This document shows, one piece after another, positions 23,705 through 32,664 of a DNA stretch of 64,000 nucleotides; position 1 is the stretch's first letter, and the number at the start of each line of letters is the position of its first letter. A program made the position numbers and the translations under genes. The notes beneath the pieces were generated by a model that saw only the letters and a program-made list of their open reading frames with translations, was not told where the DNA came from and searched no databases. This DNA comes from Paenibacillus xylanexedens (GTDB taxonomy: Bacteria > Bacillota > Bacilli > Paenibacillales > Paenibacillaceae): contig NZ_VEBF01000003.1 of NCBI RefSeq assembly GCF_007676705.1, forward strand, positions 434,001-498,000. The letters run 5' to 3'.

Positions 23705-25018
23705 TTATTTCGTGAGTTCCGCTCTTGCTTTTACCCACTTGTCGTTCAGATCTTTCATGATGTCGTCATACGATTCCTTGCGGTTCCCAATACCTGCTTC
23801 GATAATGCGTTTCTTGAAGTCAGGCTGCCAGAGACCGATTTCACCTTCGTTATCAATCTTGTCGACCAGACCTTCCTGACCTTCTTTGGCAGGTGTAAGC
23901 GTGGCGAATTTCACATCTTTATATTGATCCAAAATCGGTGGCAATTCAGCATTCTTGTCTGCATCCATACCGCCGCCCTGTTCAACTGCGTAGTTCGATT
24001 TCGCCAGGAACCAGTCAATCCAGGCTTTGGCAGCAGGTTTGTTCTCACTGTTCACGTTCATGCCGATGTTATAGTCGGCGGAGAGCGGAACCACAACCTC
24101 ACTTGCATTGGTTGGGAAAGGTAAGAATCCGATGTCGTCCGGAGTATCCGTCATCCCTTGGATCTGTGTGATCGCCCAAGAGCCCAGTGCCATCGTAGCA
24201 ATTTTGCCTTTGGCGAGATCCGCTTTGGAGCTTTCCCAGTCGGTTGTCGTTGGATCTTTCTCGATTAGACCGTTCTTGGCTGCATCATAGAGCACCTTAT
24301 ATAGTTCGTAGTGCGGCTGACCAGGCACAAAGTTCTCATCTGTGTTCGGTTGGTCCACGTTAACGTAATCCACACTGCCTGCAACTGTTGGCAGATCCGA
24401 TTCCCATTGGGTGAGAGCCCAACCAGATGCATAGTTGGTGTAAAGCGGAACCGCATCTGTATTGTCTTTGACCAGTTGAAGCGCAGCCTGGAATTGCTCC
24501 GGTGTTTTTGGAACTTCCATAATGCCTGCGTCTTTGAAGACCTGTTTGTTATAAATGATTCCGGAGAACGTAATCACGGTAGGGATACCGTAGACCTGAC
24601 CATCCACCATGCGTTCTTCAATGGCGGTGTATTTGTCTTTCAATTCATCGTACGTGCCGAGCGGCTCGAAAAAGTCCGGGATATCTGCGATCGGAACACT
24701 GGTCGGAATCATCAGTACATCACCATAATCCTTGGTGCTCATACGGATTTTCACTTGTCCTTCGTAGTCGGCCAGCGCCTGAAAGTTTACTTTTACATCG
24801 GGGTATTCCTTGTTGAATTCTGCCGCATAGTCTTTGAACACGGTATCCACAATATCTGTCCGTTGCGTCAGAACGGTTATTTCACCTTTGATATCTGCCG
24901 GATCTGTACTGATCTCCTCCCCTGCCTGCGAAGATCCACCTCCGGATGAACATGCAGCAAGTAGCGAAGTGATGAGCAGCATCGTCAGCAACATCATCCA
25001 ACCTTTGTTTTTTCTCAA
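23705..25018 (-). CDS. Manno-oligosaccharide-type sugar-binding lipoprotein
   Basis: A 437-residue family 1 binding protein with signal peptide and lipobox LLAAC (Cys22), then a Gly/Ser linker. Typical blocks are VNFQALADYEGQVKIRMSTKDYGDVLMIPT, GIIYNKQVFKDAGI and KIATMALGSWAITQIQGM. TTG 25018 follows AAAGGGG by nine bases. It opens the minus-strand operon of the mannan locus behind a consensus promoter. The manno-oligosaccharide ligand is inferred from the enzymes encoded next to it. Confidence 0.88.
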   Translation of the reverse strand: MRKNKGWMMLLTMLLITSLLAACSSGGGSSQAGEEISTDPADIKGEITVLTQRTDIVDTVFKDYAAEFNKEYPDVKVNFQALADYEGQVKIRMSTKDYGDVLMIPTSVPIADIPDFFEPLGTYDELKDKYTAIEERMVDGQVYGIPTVITFSGIIYNKQVFKDAGIMEVPKTPEQFQAALQLVKDNTDAVPLYTNYASGWALTQWESDLPTVAGSVDYVNVDQPNTDENFVPGQPHYELYKVLYDAAKNGLIEKDPTTTDWESSKADLAKGKIATMALGSWAITQIQGMTDTPDDIGFLPFPTNASEVVVPLSADYNIGMNVNSENKPAAKAWIDWFLAKSNYAVEQGGGMDADKNAELPPILDQYKDVKFATLTPAKEGQEGLVDKIDNEGEIGLWQPDFKKRIIEAGIGNRKESYDDIMKDLNDKWVKARAELTK

Positions 25019-25046
25019 TTGTTTCGACCCCTTTCTTAAATTCGTT

Positions 25047-25063
25047 AAGTTATCGTTAAGGTT
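25047..25063. promoter_or_regulatory. Operator-like site downstream of the binding-protein promoter
   Basis: AAGTTATCGTTAAGGTT shares AAGTTA-Y-CGTTAA with the site at 25184-25199 and has a central CG as LacI-family operators do. It lies in the expected untranslated leader. Confidence 0.5.
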
Positions 25064-25072
25064 ACAAAATGA

Positions 25073-25101
25073 ATTCTAGTATGGTAACGCTTACCTGTCA
25101 A
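25073..25101 (-). promoter_or_regulatory. SigA promoter of the mannan importer operon, with operator in the spacer
   Basis: On the minus strand TTGACA (25096-25101) and TAGAAT (25073-25078) are exactly 17 bases apart. The spacer holds the perfect palindrome GGTAACGCTTACC (25083-25095), a cre- or LacI-type operator. Confidence 0.8.
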
Positions 25102-25145
25102 TTCATTTATTTATAACCTAACAAGAAAAATTGCGAGGTAATTCG

Positions 25146-25174
25146 TTGACATCTGTTTTTCTGAGCACTAATAT
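25146..25174 (+). promoter_or_regulatory. SigA promoter of the epimerase/phosphorylase operon
   Basis: TTGACA (25146-25151) and TAATAT (25169-25174) are 17 bases apart, pointing to the epimerase gene at 25243. Confidence 0.8.
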
Positions 25175-25183
25175 TGATAAATA

Positions 25184-25199
25184 AAGTTACCGTTAACTT
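25184..25199. promoter_or_regulatory. LacI-type operator at the epimerase promoter start site
   Basis: AAGTTACCGTTAACTT has six-base arms around a central CG step. It begins ten bases after the -10, over the expected transcription start. Confidence 0.65.
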
Positions 25200-25242
25200 A
25201 ACTAATTGAGATTGATGTAACATTCTGAAGGAGTGCTCACTT

Positions 25243-26433
25243 ATGAATACCAAAACAACCCAACTCCAATCTGAGATGAAGGAACATTGGGAGAAGCAGA
25301 TTCTACCCTTCTGGTCCAACCTTCAAGATACAACCCACGGTGGATTCTACGGTTGGGTCGGCAATGATCTTCAGGTTAATCAACAGGCACCCAAAGGCGG
25401 GATCGCCACAGCACGGCAACTCTGGTCTTTTGCAGCAGCGTATCGGGTTACCGGAAACGAAAGATGGCGCGAGCACGCTGAACATGCATACCGTTTTCTC
25501 GCCGATCATGTGATGGATACCGAATATGGCGGCATGTACTGGATGGTAGATTACACAGGGGAAGCACTGGATACGAGCAAACATGTGTATACGCAATCAT
25601 TCGGCGTGTATTCACTCAGTGAGTACTATCGTGCTACCGGGGATGCTTCTGCATTGGAACTTGCAAAAACGCTTTTTGCTCTAATCGAGGACAAAGGTCT
25701 GGATGCCGAACTACCTGCGTACAAGGAACAATTTGATCGCACATGGAAGGAACAGCCCAATGAAATGCTGAGCGAAAATGGGGTTATTGCGGATTACACA
25801 ATGAATACGCATATCCATGTGCTGGAGGCCTACACCACGCTCTATCGAGTGTGGCCGGATCAACAAGTGAAGGCGGCGCTGGAACGCCTGCTCGGAATTT
25901 TGTATGAACGCGTGTATGACCAAGACACCAAGTTTCTCGGGGTATTTTTCAATAAACAGTGGGAATCCATCATCGATCTGCGCTCGTTCGGACATGACAT
26001 TGAAGCCAGCTGGCTGATCGACGAAACGTTAAAAGTGCTGGGGCTGGAACAACATCCGCAGTATGCAGCGATGGTAACGGATATTGCCTATAACATCTCC
26101 AATGTAGCCGTGAATGCTGATGGTTCCCTGCTAAATGAACAAGAAGGTGACCATATCGATGAGAAGCGAATTTGGTGGGTTCAAGCCGAGGCGATGGTCG
26201 GTTTCTATAATGCATATCAGCGTACAGGTGATCCACTGTTTCTGGAGAGAGTGGAACGCCTGTGGAACTATACAAAAGAAAACATCATTGATCAGCGCGC
26301 TGGTGGGGAATGGTACTGGTCGGTTGATGGGAACGGCACACCGGATCAGAGCGAAATTGCCGGACCGTGGAAATGCCCGTATCACAATAGCAGATTCTGC
26401 ATTGAACTAATCGAGAGGATGGGATCAGAATGA
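25243..26433 (+). CDS. Cellobiose 2-epimerase (N-acylglucosamine 2-epimerase family)
   Basis: This 396-residue (alpha/alpha)6-barrel enzyme should epimerise the reducing-end sugar of beta-1,4-disaccharides, turning mannobiose into mannosylglucose. Family motifs with the active-site residues are GGFYGWVGND near residue 33, TARQLWSFAAAYR, TMNTHIHVLEAYT at about 187-199, RSFGHDIEASWL, WWVQAEAM and the C-terminal GPWKCPYHNSRFC. ATG 25243 follows AAGGAG. Its stop overlaps the start of the GH130 phosphorylase gene, the known partner in this pathway, so a role in mannan rather than cellulose use is likely. Confidence 0.9.
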   Translation: MNTKTTQLQSEMKEHWEKQILPFWSNLQDTTHGGFYGWVGNDLQVNQQAPKGGIATARQLWSFAAAYRVTGNERWREHAEHAYRFLADHVMDTEYGGMYWMVDYTGEALDTSKHVYTQSFGVYSLSEYYRATGDASALELAKTLFALIEDKGLDAELPAYKEQFDRTWKEQPNEMLSENGVIADYTMNTHIHVLEAYTTLYRVWPDQQVKAALERLLGILYERVYDQDTKFLGVFFNKQWESIIDLRSFGHDIEASWLIDETLKVLGLEQHPQYAAMVTDIAYNISNVAVNADGSLLNEQEGDHIDEKRIWWVQAEAMVGFYNAYQRTGDPLFLERVERLWNYTKENIIDQRAGGEWYWSVDGNGTPDQSEIAGPWKCPYHNSRFCIELIERMGSE

Positions 26434-27614
26434 TACACCCGAAATACAAGGAGTTACTGGAGAAACAGGAGCAGCTGCTTACTCGCCCCAATGAGATCAA
26501 TCATTCCTTCTACAGCGGCATATATGATCGGTATCAATATCCGGTTATCACTCGCCACCACGTACCGCTGCATTGGAGATTCGATCTGAATGAGACGACC
26601 AACCCGCATTTCATGGAACGTCTGGGCATTAATGCGACGCTGAATCCGGGAGCCATCTATTTCAATGGCAAATACGTCATGGTTATTCGTACCGAAGGAT
26701 TGGATCGCAAATCGATCTTTGCGCTCGCCGAGAGTGACAATGGCATCGACGGATTCCGCTTTACAGGTAAACCATTAGTCTGGGAAGATATTGATGCGGA
26801 TGAAACCAATCAATATGATATGCGCCTTGTTCAGCATGAGGATGGCTGGATCTATGGCATCTATTGCTCGGAACGCAAAGACCCGGATACTCCTGCATTT
26901 GACACGTCCAGCGCAGTGGCACAGGCAGGATTGGTTCGGACACGAGATCTCACAAGCTGGGAACGGTTGCCCAACATCACAACGAATTCCCCTCAACAGC
27001 GCAATGTTGTATTGCACCCGGAATTCGTGGATGGAAAGTATGCCTTTTACACCCGTCCACAGGACGGATTCATCTCGACAGGCAGCGGCGGCGGAATTGC
27101 CTTCGGTCTGTGTGAAGATATATTGAACCCGATCATTCATGAAGAGACGATTATCGACGAACGGCAATATCATACAGTCTATGAGGTCAAAAATGGCCAG
27201 GGCCCTGCTCCGCTCAAAACGGATCGTGGCTGGATTCACATTGCTCACGGGGTTCGGAACACCGCGGCAGGCCTGCGTTATGTGTTATACACCTTCGCTA
27301 CGGATCTGAATGATCCGGCGCGTATTATCGCCAAGCCGGGCGGCCACTTCATTGCCCCTTATGACGATGAGCGTGTAGGCGATGTATCCAATGTTATTTT
27401 CTGCAATGGTGCTGTGGTCAACGAAAATAATGAGGTCTTTATCTATTACGCATCCAGTGATACCCGCTGTCATGTGGCAACAACCACTCTGGAAAAACTA
27501 GTCGATTATACGTTCAATACACCGGCCGATCCATATCGTTCACTGGACTGTGCCAGCCAGCGGGGTCAGCTGATAGAACAGAATGAGAAGCTTTTACAGA
27601 AACAATTGACATAA
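26430..27614 (+). CDS. 4-O-beta-mannosyl-glucose phosphorylase (GH130 subfamily 1)
   Basis: A 394-residue GH130 enzyme that should split mannosylglucose with phosphate into mannose 1-phosphate and glucose. Blocks include RLGINATLNPGAIYFNGKYVMVIRTEG, DETNQYDMRLVQHEDGWIYGIYCSE with the catalytic aspartate, RPQDGFISTGSGGGIAF and KNGQGPAPLKTDRGWIHIAHGVR. It is longer than the other GH130 here and has the N-terminal extension of subfamily 1. ATG overlaps the epimerase stop (ATGA), giving tight coupling. Confidence 0.9.
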   Translation: MIHPKYKELLEKQEQLLTRPNEINHSFYSGIYDRYQYPVITRHHVPLHWRFDLNETTNPHFMERLGINATLNPGAIYFNGKYVMVIRTEGLDRKSIFALAESDNGIDGFRFTGKPLVWEDIDADETNQYDMRLVQHEDGWIYGIYCSERKDPDTPAFDTSSAVAQAGLVRTRDLTSWERLPNITTNSPQQRNVVLHPEFVDGKYAFYTRPQDGFISTGSGGGIAFGLCEDILNPIIHEETIIDERQYHTVYEVKNGQGPAPLKTDRGWIHIAHGVRNTAAGLRYVLYTFATDLNDPARIIAKPGGHFIAPYDDERVGDVSNVIFCNGAVVNENNEVFIYYASSDTRCHVATTTLEKLVDYTFNTPADPYRSLDCASQRGQLIEQNEKLLQKQLT

Positions 27615-27798
27615 CATCGCTATAGCAACCTTTCATGCAAACCTGAAATATGCTGAAAATAGCGAAACAACAGTCAGAATTGCTTTATTCCAAGTTGGTA
27701 ACGATGTATACTGATATGGATTGTTATTATGTATGGAGAAAGCGCTCATCATAATGACAGCACATTGTGCCTATACCGGCTTGAAGGAGGCGACCATA

Positions 27799-28830
27799 CT
27801 GAAGAACAATATCACCATGCGGGATATCGCCGACAGGCTCGGGGTCAGCAGTGTGACCGTCTCGAAAGCATTGAATGATAAAGATGGCGTGAGTGGCGAA
27901 TTAAAGGAAAAAATTAAAGTGCTTGCTGTTGAAATGGGCTATCGGTATAATGCTGCTGCCCGTTCCATGAAGGAAGGCTTAACCCATAATATTGGCGTAA
28001 TTATCCCGGAGCGTTTTACCGGGCCGACGCAGTCGTTCTATGTACGCGTGTTCCAGCGCATCACCAAACATCTGGAGGAACAGGGCTACTACGGCATTCT
28101 GCACATTCTGAATGTGGAGGATGAGGAAGAATTAACGCTGCCCAAGCTGTACAGCGATAACAAGGTTGATGGTTTCATCGTGCTTGGACAGATCAGCAAA
28201 GAGTATATTGAATTGGTACGATCCATGGATGTTCCCAAGATGTTTCTCGACTTCTACGATGAACATTCGGATATCGATTCCGTCGTTACCGATAACTTCT
28301 ACGCTGCCTATGAGCTGACAAACTATCTGGTTCAGCAGGGCCACCGTAACATTGCTTACGTGGGGAACCTGTATTCCACGAGCAGCATTCAGGACCGATT
28401 CCTCGGATATTACAAATCCTTGCTGGAACATCGGTTGCCGATGAATCCGGATCTGGTTCTGAATGATCGGGATGAACGGGGTACATTTATTGAGATTGAT
28501 CTGCCCGAGCAGCTGCCAACCGCTTTTGTATGCAACTGTGATCAGGTCGCTCATCTGTTGGTTCAAAAACTGACTTCCATGGATATTCAGGTACCTGGCC
28601 AATGCTCCGTTGTTGGTTTTGATAATGATATCTATGCCATGCTCTCCGATCCCAAGCTGACAACCGTTGAAGTGGATGTGGAACAGATGGCGCGCACGGC
28701 AGTTCAGTCCATGCTCAAGAAGATCGACAACCCGAACCGCAGTTTCGGTCGTGTACACGTGAAAGGCAACATCATCTATCGTGAATCGGTAAGTGCTGCG
28801 TCTGTCTCATCAGATACCATGGATATCTGA
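27799..28830 (+). CDS. LacI family transcriptional regulator
   Basis: The repressor has the LacI helix-turn-helix ITMRDIADRLGVSSVTVSKALNDKDGVS at its N terminus and a periplasmic-binding-like sugar domain (NIGVIIPERF, DGFIVLGQIS, HRNIAYVGNL, VVGFDND). The only strong ribosome site, AAGGAGG at 27784, is eight bases before a CTG at 27799, which would give a 343-residue protein starting just before the helix-turn-helix. The ATG at 27817 would cut into the DNA-binding domain and upstream ATGs lack sites. It follows the phosphorylase gene on the same strand and is the obvious candidate to bind the central-CG operators at 25.1 kb. Confidence 0.88.
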   Translation: MKNNITMRDIADRLGVSSVTVSKALNDKDGVSGELKEKIKVLAVEMGYRYNAAARSMKEGLTHNIGVIIPERFTGPTQSFYVRVFQRITKHLEEQGYYGILHILNVEDEEELTLPKLYSDNKVDGFIVLGQISKEYIELVRSMDVPKMFLDFYDEHSDIDSVVTDNFYAAYELTNYLVQQGHRNIAYVGNLYSTSSIQDRFLGYYKSLLEHRLPMNPDLVLNDRDERGTFIEIDLPEQLPTAFVCNCDQVAHLLVQKLTSMDIQVPGQCSVVGFDNDIYAMLSDPKLTTVEVDVEQMARTAVQSMLKKIDNPNRSFGRVHVKGNIIYRESVSAASVSSDTMDI

Positions 28831-28859
28831 ATTAAAAAATGAAATAAACGAACACAGAT

Positions 28860-28892
28860 GACTGGCCTATATCTTACTGGCCAGTCTTTTCT
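28860..28892 (+). terminator. Terminator of the LacI regulator gene
   Basis: GACTGGCC and GGCCAGTC pair over eight bases and are followed by TTTTCT, 30 bases after the stop codon. Confidence 0.8.
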
Positions 28893-28905
28893 GATGCATC
28901 GGGGC

Positions 28906-29583
28906 TTAAGGACGGCGACGATCTGTTGAATCCATCAAAAATGTAGTCGTTCGCCAAATTGAGAGGATGAGGATCAGCTCATACACATTGGTTAAAGTTC
29001 CACTTTCCACTGGCAGGGAGATTAACTGCCCTACAAACAACAATGCAGTCCCAACAAACAGCCATACCCATTTATGTTTATAAAGAACGATCAGGCTAAC
29101 AAATAAGAGTACAATCCCAACGATGATAACCATCATCGGCGGACCTCCATGACCTTCTGCCATATATCTCAGTACTCCATACTCTTTTATAACCGTGAGA
29201 TTTTTAACCTCGGATATAGTAAAGCCTACAATCTGGTAGAAAACCAGACCCAGTGTTATCAGCCATGCTGCCACATTCGTTATACTGTTATTTGCAAACT
29301 TGGCACCTGAGCTTCGCAAGATATGGTAGCTAACAAGAACAAGGGTAGGGGTAGCAAAGGCATGTAGCCAAAATCGAAGGCTACTGAGAACCATTAGCGG
29401 TTCCCCTTCACCTAGTATATTACCTAGAGCAATAATTCCATTATCATATGCTAAGCTGAACGCTACGAATAACTGAAAACTGGCATACGTCAGCCATTGC
29501 TTCCTCTGGGTCAAAGCGACGGTCATCCGAATAACAAGTATCAAATAAACAAGAGTAAGTGCGAAGTATATCCATACATCCAA
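28906..29583 (-). CDS. Hypothetical seven-helix membrane protein
   Basis: A 225-residue integral membrane protein with about seven hydrophobic segments and short polar loops, ending in a basic STDRRRP tail. I do not recognise a family or active-site motif. TTG 29583 follows a weak AGGGATGG site. It is transcribed alone, facing the LacI gene. It could be a sensor or transporter-like protein, but nothing in the sequence says which. Confidence 0.6.
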   Translation of the reverse strand: MDVWIYFALTLVYLILVIRMTVALTQRKQWLTYASFQLFVAFSLAYDNGIIALGNILGEGEPLMVLSSLRFWLHAFATPTLVLVSYHILRSSGAKFANNSITNVAAWLITLGLVFYQIVGFTISEVKNLTVIKEYGVLRYMAEGHGGPPMMVIIVGIVLLFVSLIVLYKHKWVWLFVGTALLFVGQLISLPVESGTLTNVYELILILSIWRTTTFLMDSTDRRRP

Positions 29584-30086
29584 GCTGCTTCACCATCCCT
29601 ATATTCAGCCGTATTAGACAGAAACGGCTGTTTTAATTTTCAAAACTTGCGTGTTATTTCTTTATAAACTTAACAGGTGTATTGCTTATTATTCATTTCG
29701 ACAATCTTCAAGAGCTGGATCGGTTCTCCAAATTTAACCCCCCCCTTTCTATGAGCCATTGCAAAAGTGTTATATTTTTCAACTCATATTCACTTGCTCG
29801 TTTTTGTATATTGGTAAATAAGTGGTCAATTCTAATAAATTATATTTACCGGTAAGTAAAATTACAAGGTGAATTTGTTAAAATGGATAATTTGTCATAA
29901 ATTACTCACTGAGGTAATGAAGATGAATATCGATATACAACGCTCACGAAGCTGATTCATATAAAAAGAGCACTCCCGGCTATCGTAGCTGCAGGAGCAC
30001 TCTTTTCTTTGTTTGAAGAATAAAAAAGCAACAGGTTTACTCGGATGTCTCCACGATTTGTTCTCAGACTTACATCACATCATCGC
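29584..30086. other. Intergenic region with a stem-loop and a possible tiny ORF
   Basis: A/T-rich gap of 503 bases. A CAGCCGT/AACGGCTG stem-loop followed by TTTT lies at about 29605-29637 on the plus strand. A 10-codon frame starts with ATG at 29932 after GAGGTAATG and stops at 29964, right at the terminator. No longer coding frame is supported. Confidence 0.35.
29963..30010. terminator. Bidirectional terminator-like hairpin
   Basis: AAAAGAG-ACTCC pairs with GGAG-ACTCTTTT with a 16-base loop. It could stop transcripts from either side, including that of the pectate lyase gene ending at 30087. Confidence 0.65.
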
Positions 30087-31514
30087 CTAATAACTTGTCT
30101 TCAACCAATTATCCTTGGACCAGGTCAATTTACCGGAACCTGCGCCATTGGATGCGGTGAGACGTGCATTCAGCGTGGATGGGTCATCCGTGGTGTAGGT
30201 ATATGGAAGTGACGTGAAGCCGTTCCAGGAGAATGGTTTTACCACGGCCGGGATCGGCGCAAGCGGACTTCCGGATGTATCACTACTGCCACGGAATGAG
30301 CTTCCATCGAGGGAGTACATGGTATCGGTCACTCTGATTTTGCCAGTATAGTTGGCATCGGCGGGATCAGTCTGATTGTTGCGAACAGGATACAGAACAT
30401 CCTTGATGACTGATTTCTCGACCAGTACAGCTCCGCTCTCTGTGGAGATTGCCCCATTGCCAATGATATCGAACTTATAACCTTTGGACGCAATCGCTGT
30501 CGACATCGCGGTGGTGATTTTGGCTTTGGCGGCACGTGCTCCGGTTGCATCCATCACAATATTATAAGCATGTGCGTTACCTCCGCGGAGACGTGGCATG
30601 CGGTCCTGAATATCCTTGTACAGGTTATGGTGCAGCATCATGGACAGATTGGCATTAGCCGATTCCAGACTGGTGGAACCGACCAGATGCCCTTTCTTCT
30701 GCGGTCCAGAGATGGCGATTATGTCTGCTTTGCTGAGACCTACCGCACTGCTGCGCAGGTAGTTGTACATGGGATAGGAAGCCTTGTTTGCTTCCAATTC
30801 ATTGATCTGCTGAGTAACCCAGCTATTCGAGCTGCCGTCATCCCCTTTGAAAAGGGACCAGGAGATGGTCACGCCGCTGGTTCCTTTTTTCGAATCGACG
30901 AGTCCGTCATAGGCTTTATTGAATGTGCAGTGGTCAATCCATACGTTGCTGCTCTCTTCCAGGGTAATATAATCCCAATCGTTCTTGTCATAGTCGCCCT
31001 TGGTGGACTCATCCCATTCCCATAACTCATCGAATTCCAGGTTACGGATAATGACATCCGAGCTTCGTTTCACGCTGATCGCAACGTGTTTGATTTTGGA
31101 ACCATTGGCGGAGAAAATCGTGAGTCCGTTGAAACCATCAATGGTGAGTTTGCTAACACCTGTCTGTTTCAATACCGGATGCGTCAACGCATCATTATGC
31201 TTGGCAAAAGGAGATGTCTTCGCTGCACTCGGAATTTCATTCCATCCCAGATTCAGATCGTTCATAATCTCGACGACTTTGACACCGGAGTTCTTTTTCA
31301 GAGCCAACGCCAGATCGGTCGCATTATACACTTTCTTATATGTGGATGTGTTCGTTTCACTGATGATCCCGCCACCTGCATTTCCTTGGGAGAAGCCTGT
31401 GAGATTGTAGTCTGCGTTGCCCGCTGCCTGCACACTTGCCGGTCCGGACAATAAAGTTAACCCCAACGTTAGAGCCAAGGCTGTGCTGCATAAACTTCGA
31501 AATTTGATTTTCAT
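30087..31514 (-). CDS. Secreted pectate lyase (polysaccharide lyase family 1)
   Basis: The 475-residue protein has a Sec signal peptide (LALTLGLTLLSGPASVQA, cleavage near residue 31) and a right-handed beta-helix lyase domain that cuts polygalacturonate by beta-elimination. PL1 motifs visible are NVWIDHCTFNKAYDGLVDSKKGT, with the calcium-binding aspartates, VTISWSLFKGDDGSSNSW, and MLHHNLYKDIQDRMPRLRGGNAHAYNIV, which carries the catalytic arginine region. ATG 31514 is ten bases after GGGAGG; the frame is open further upstream without a good site. It stands as a single gene. Confidence 0.92.
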   Translation of the reverse strand: MKIKFRSLCSTALALTLGLTLLSGPASVQAAGNADYNLTGFSQGNAGGGIISETNTSTYKKVYNATDLALALKKNSGVKVVEIMNDLNLGWNEIPSAAKTSPFAKHNDALTHPVLKQTGVSKLTIDGFNGLTIFSANGSKIKHVAISVKRSSDVIIRNLEFDELWEWDESTKGDYDKNDWDYITLEESSNVWIDHCTFNKAYDGLVDSKKGTSGVTISWSLFKGDDGSSNSWVTQQINELEANKASYPMYNYLRSSAVGLSKADIIAISGPQKKGHLVGSTSLESANANLSMMLHHNLYKDIQDRMPRLRGGNAHAYNIVMDATGARAAKAKITTAMSTAIASKGYKFDIIGNGAISTESGAVLVEKSVIKDVLYPVRNNQTDPADANYTGKIRVTDTMYSLDGSSFRGSSDTSGSPLAPIPAVVKPFSWNGFTSLPYTYTTDDPSTLNARLTASNGAGSGKLTWSKDNWLKTSY

Positions 31515-31763
31515 CGATTCCATTCCTCCCGAAATATAATGATTACATTCGCCCATCGCTGCCATGCCGTGTTACGAAGGACATGTTCTCAATGTACATA
31601 TTGAAAGCGATTACAACAATAATCCCTATCTCACATGTAGGCGGGAATGGCTGGTACAGAAAGGATTGTACTATAAGCAACCTTGAATCGTACGGAGTTA
31701 ACTTGGGGAGTGAGGTTTCAGGGATACGTCGAGGCAACTAGAAAATGTCGGATGGGATGAAAC

Positions 31764-31798
31764 CAAAAAAGCAGGACTGCATCTGCTGCAGACCTGCT
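31764..31798 (-). terminator. Terminator of the DUF2179 gene
   Basis: On the minus strand AGCAGG and CCTGCT, with further pairing inside, are followed by six T, just after the stop at 31804. Confidence 0.85.
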
Positions 31799-31803
31799 CG
31801 ATT

Positions 31804-32319
31804 TTACTTTTTAATGGAACGTGTCCAGAAGCCGCCATGGAACTGTTTGGGCTCTACGGTGATGACAAATGCTTTGGGGTCCAGACTGAGAATCGTCTGA
31901 TAGAGCAGTTTCTGGTTTTTCCGTTTCGCCAGAATCTCCATCACGAGCCGATCTCCATCACGTCCACTACCCACCCAGGCCGTAACGCCGTAGCCTTTGT
32001 CCCGCAGGGCATTCGCAACGTTGCTTCCCATCTGGTTACAGATTACTTTAACGGTAACGTAACCAAGGGCAATCTTCTCTTCGATCCAGGCCCCGAGTAA
32101 CACACCGAGCCCATAACCTACCGCGTAGACGATCAGGGCAGAAGGTTGGGTTAGATACTTGAGCACCAGATTCAGACCGAGCACATAGATCACAATCTCA
32201 CCCATGCTGATCAGTGCGGCGATATATTTCTGTCCTTTGAGTGTCAGAATCATCCGTAATGTATAAGCCGATACGTATACAATCTGGATCAAAAAGATAA
32301 ATACCAATATTTTAAACAA
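31804..32319 (-). CDS. UPF0316/DUF2179 membrane protein
   Basis: A 171-residue protein with three N-terminal membrane helices (residues 3-22, 34-53, 57-78) and a soluble C-terminal DUF2179 domain containing RDKGYGVTAWVGSGRDGDRLVMEILAKRKN, matching UPF0316. The function is unknown; DUF2179 domains are ferredoxin-like and may bind a ligand. Its start is a TTG at 32319 after AAAGAGGGA. It is monocistronic with its own terminator. Confidence 0.85.
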   Translation of the reverse strand: MFKILVFIFLIQIVYVSAYTLRMILTLKGQKYIAALISMGEIVIYVLGLNLVLKYLTQPSALIVYAVGYGLGVLLGAWIEEKIALGYVTVKVICNQMGSNVANALRDKGYGVTAWVGSGRDGDRLVMEILAKRKNQKLLYQTILSLDPKAFVITVEPKQFHGGFWTRSIKK

Positions 32320-32664
32320 TCACAATCCCTCTTTCCTGGCCTTCACAGCTAACTTGGCCCTCTGCTGCATATCCTCAACGATTTCGTTTCTTCCATGCTT
32401 CCTGTACGTTCGCTCTATCTCCATCATTGGACGTTATGCCCTCATTCTAAACGGTTGAATGTAAATCCGTAGGCATTTTCTACTCTCCGGCATGCCGGAA
32501 CTGCCATTATAGAACCGTTTGTACCGATTATCAACCCGGCGGAGGTCCCAGGGTCGAAAACTCGTGTCTGTGAATATGCTATATCGTCATATAGCCGAGC
32601 ACGCTCGCGCAAGATAGCAGGTTAGTACCAGGTTGGAAGGGTCAAAACAAAAGGGGGTACCGTC
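32320..32664. other. Intergenic region with a 14-base perfect palindrome
   Basis: A 345-base gap between divergent genes. The only clear structure is TCCGGCATGCCGGA at 32486-32499, a perfect palindrome that may be an operator for either gene. No coding frame is supported. Confidence 0.4.
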
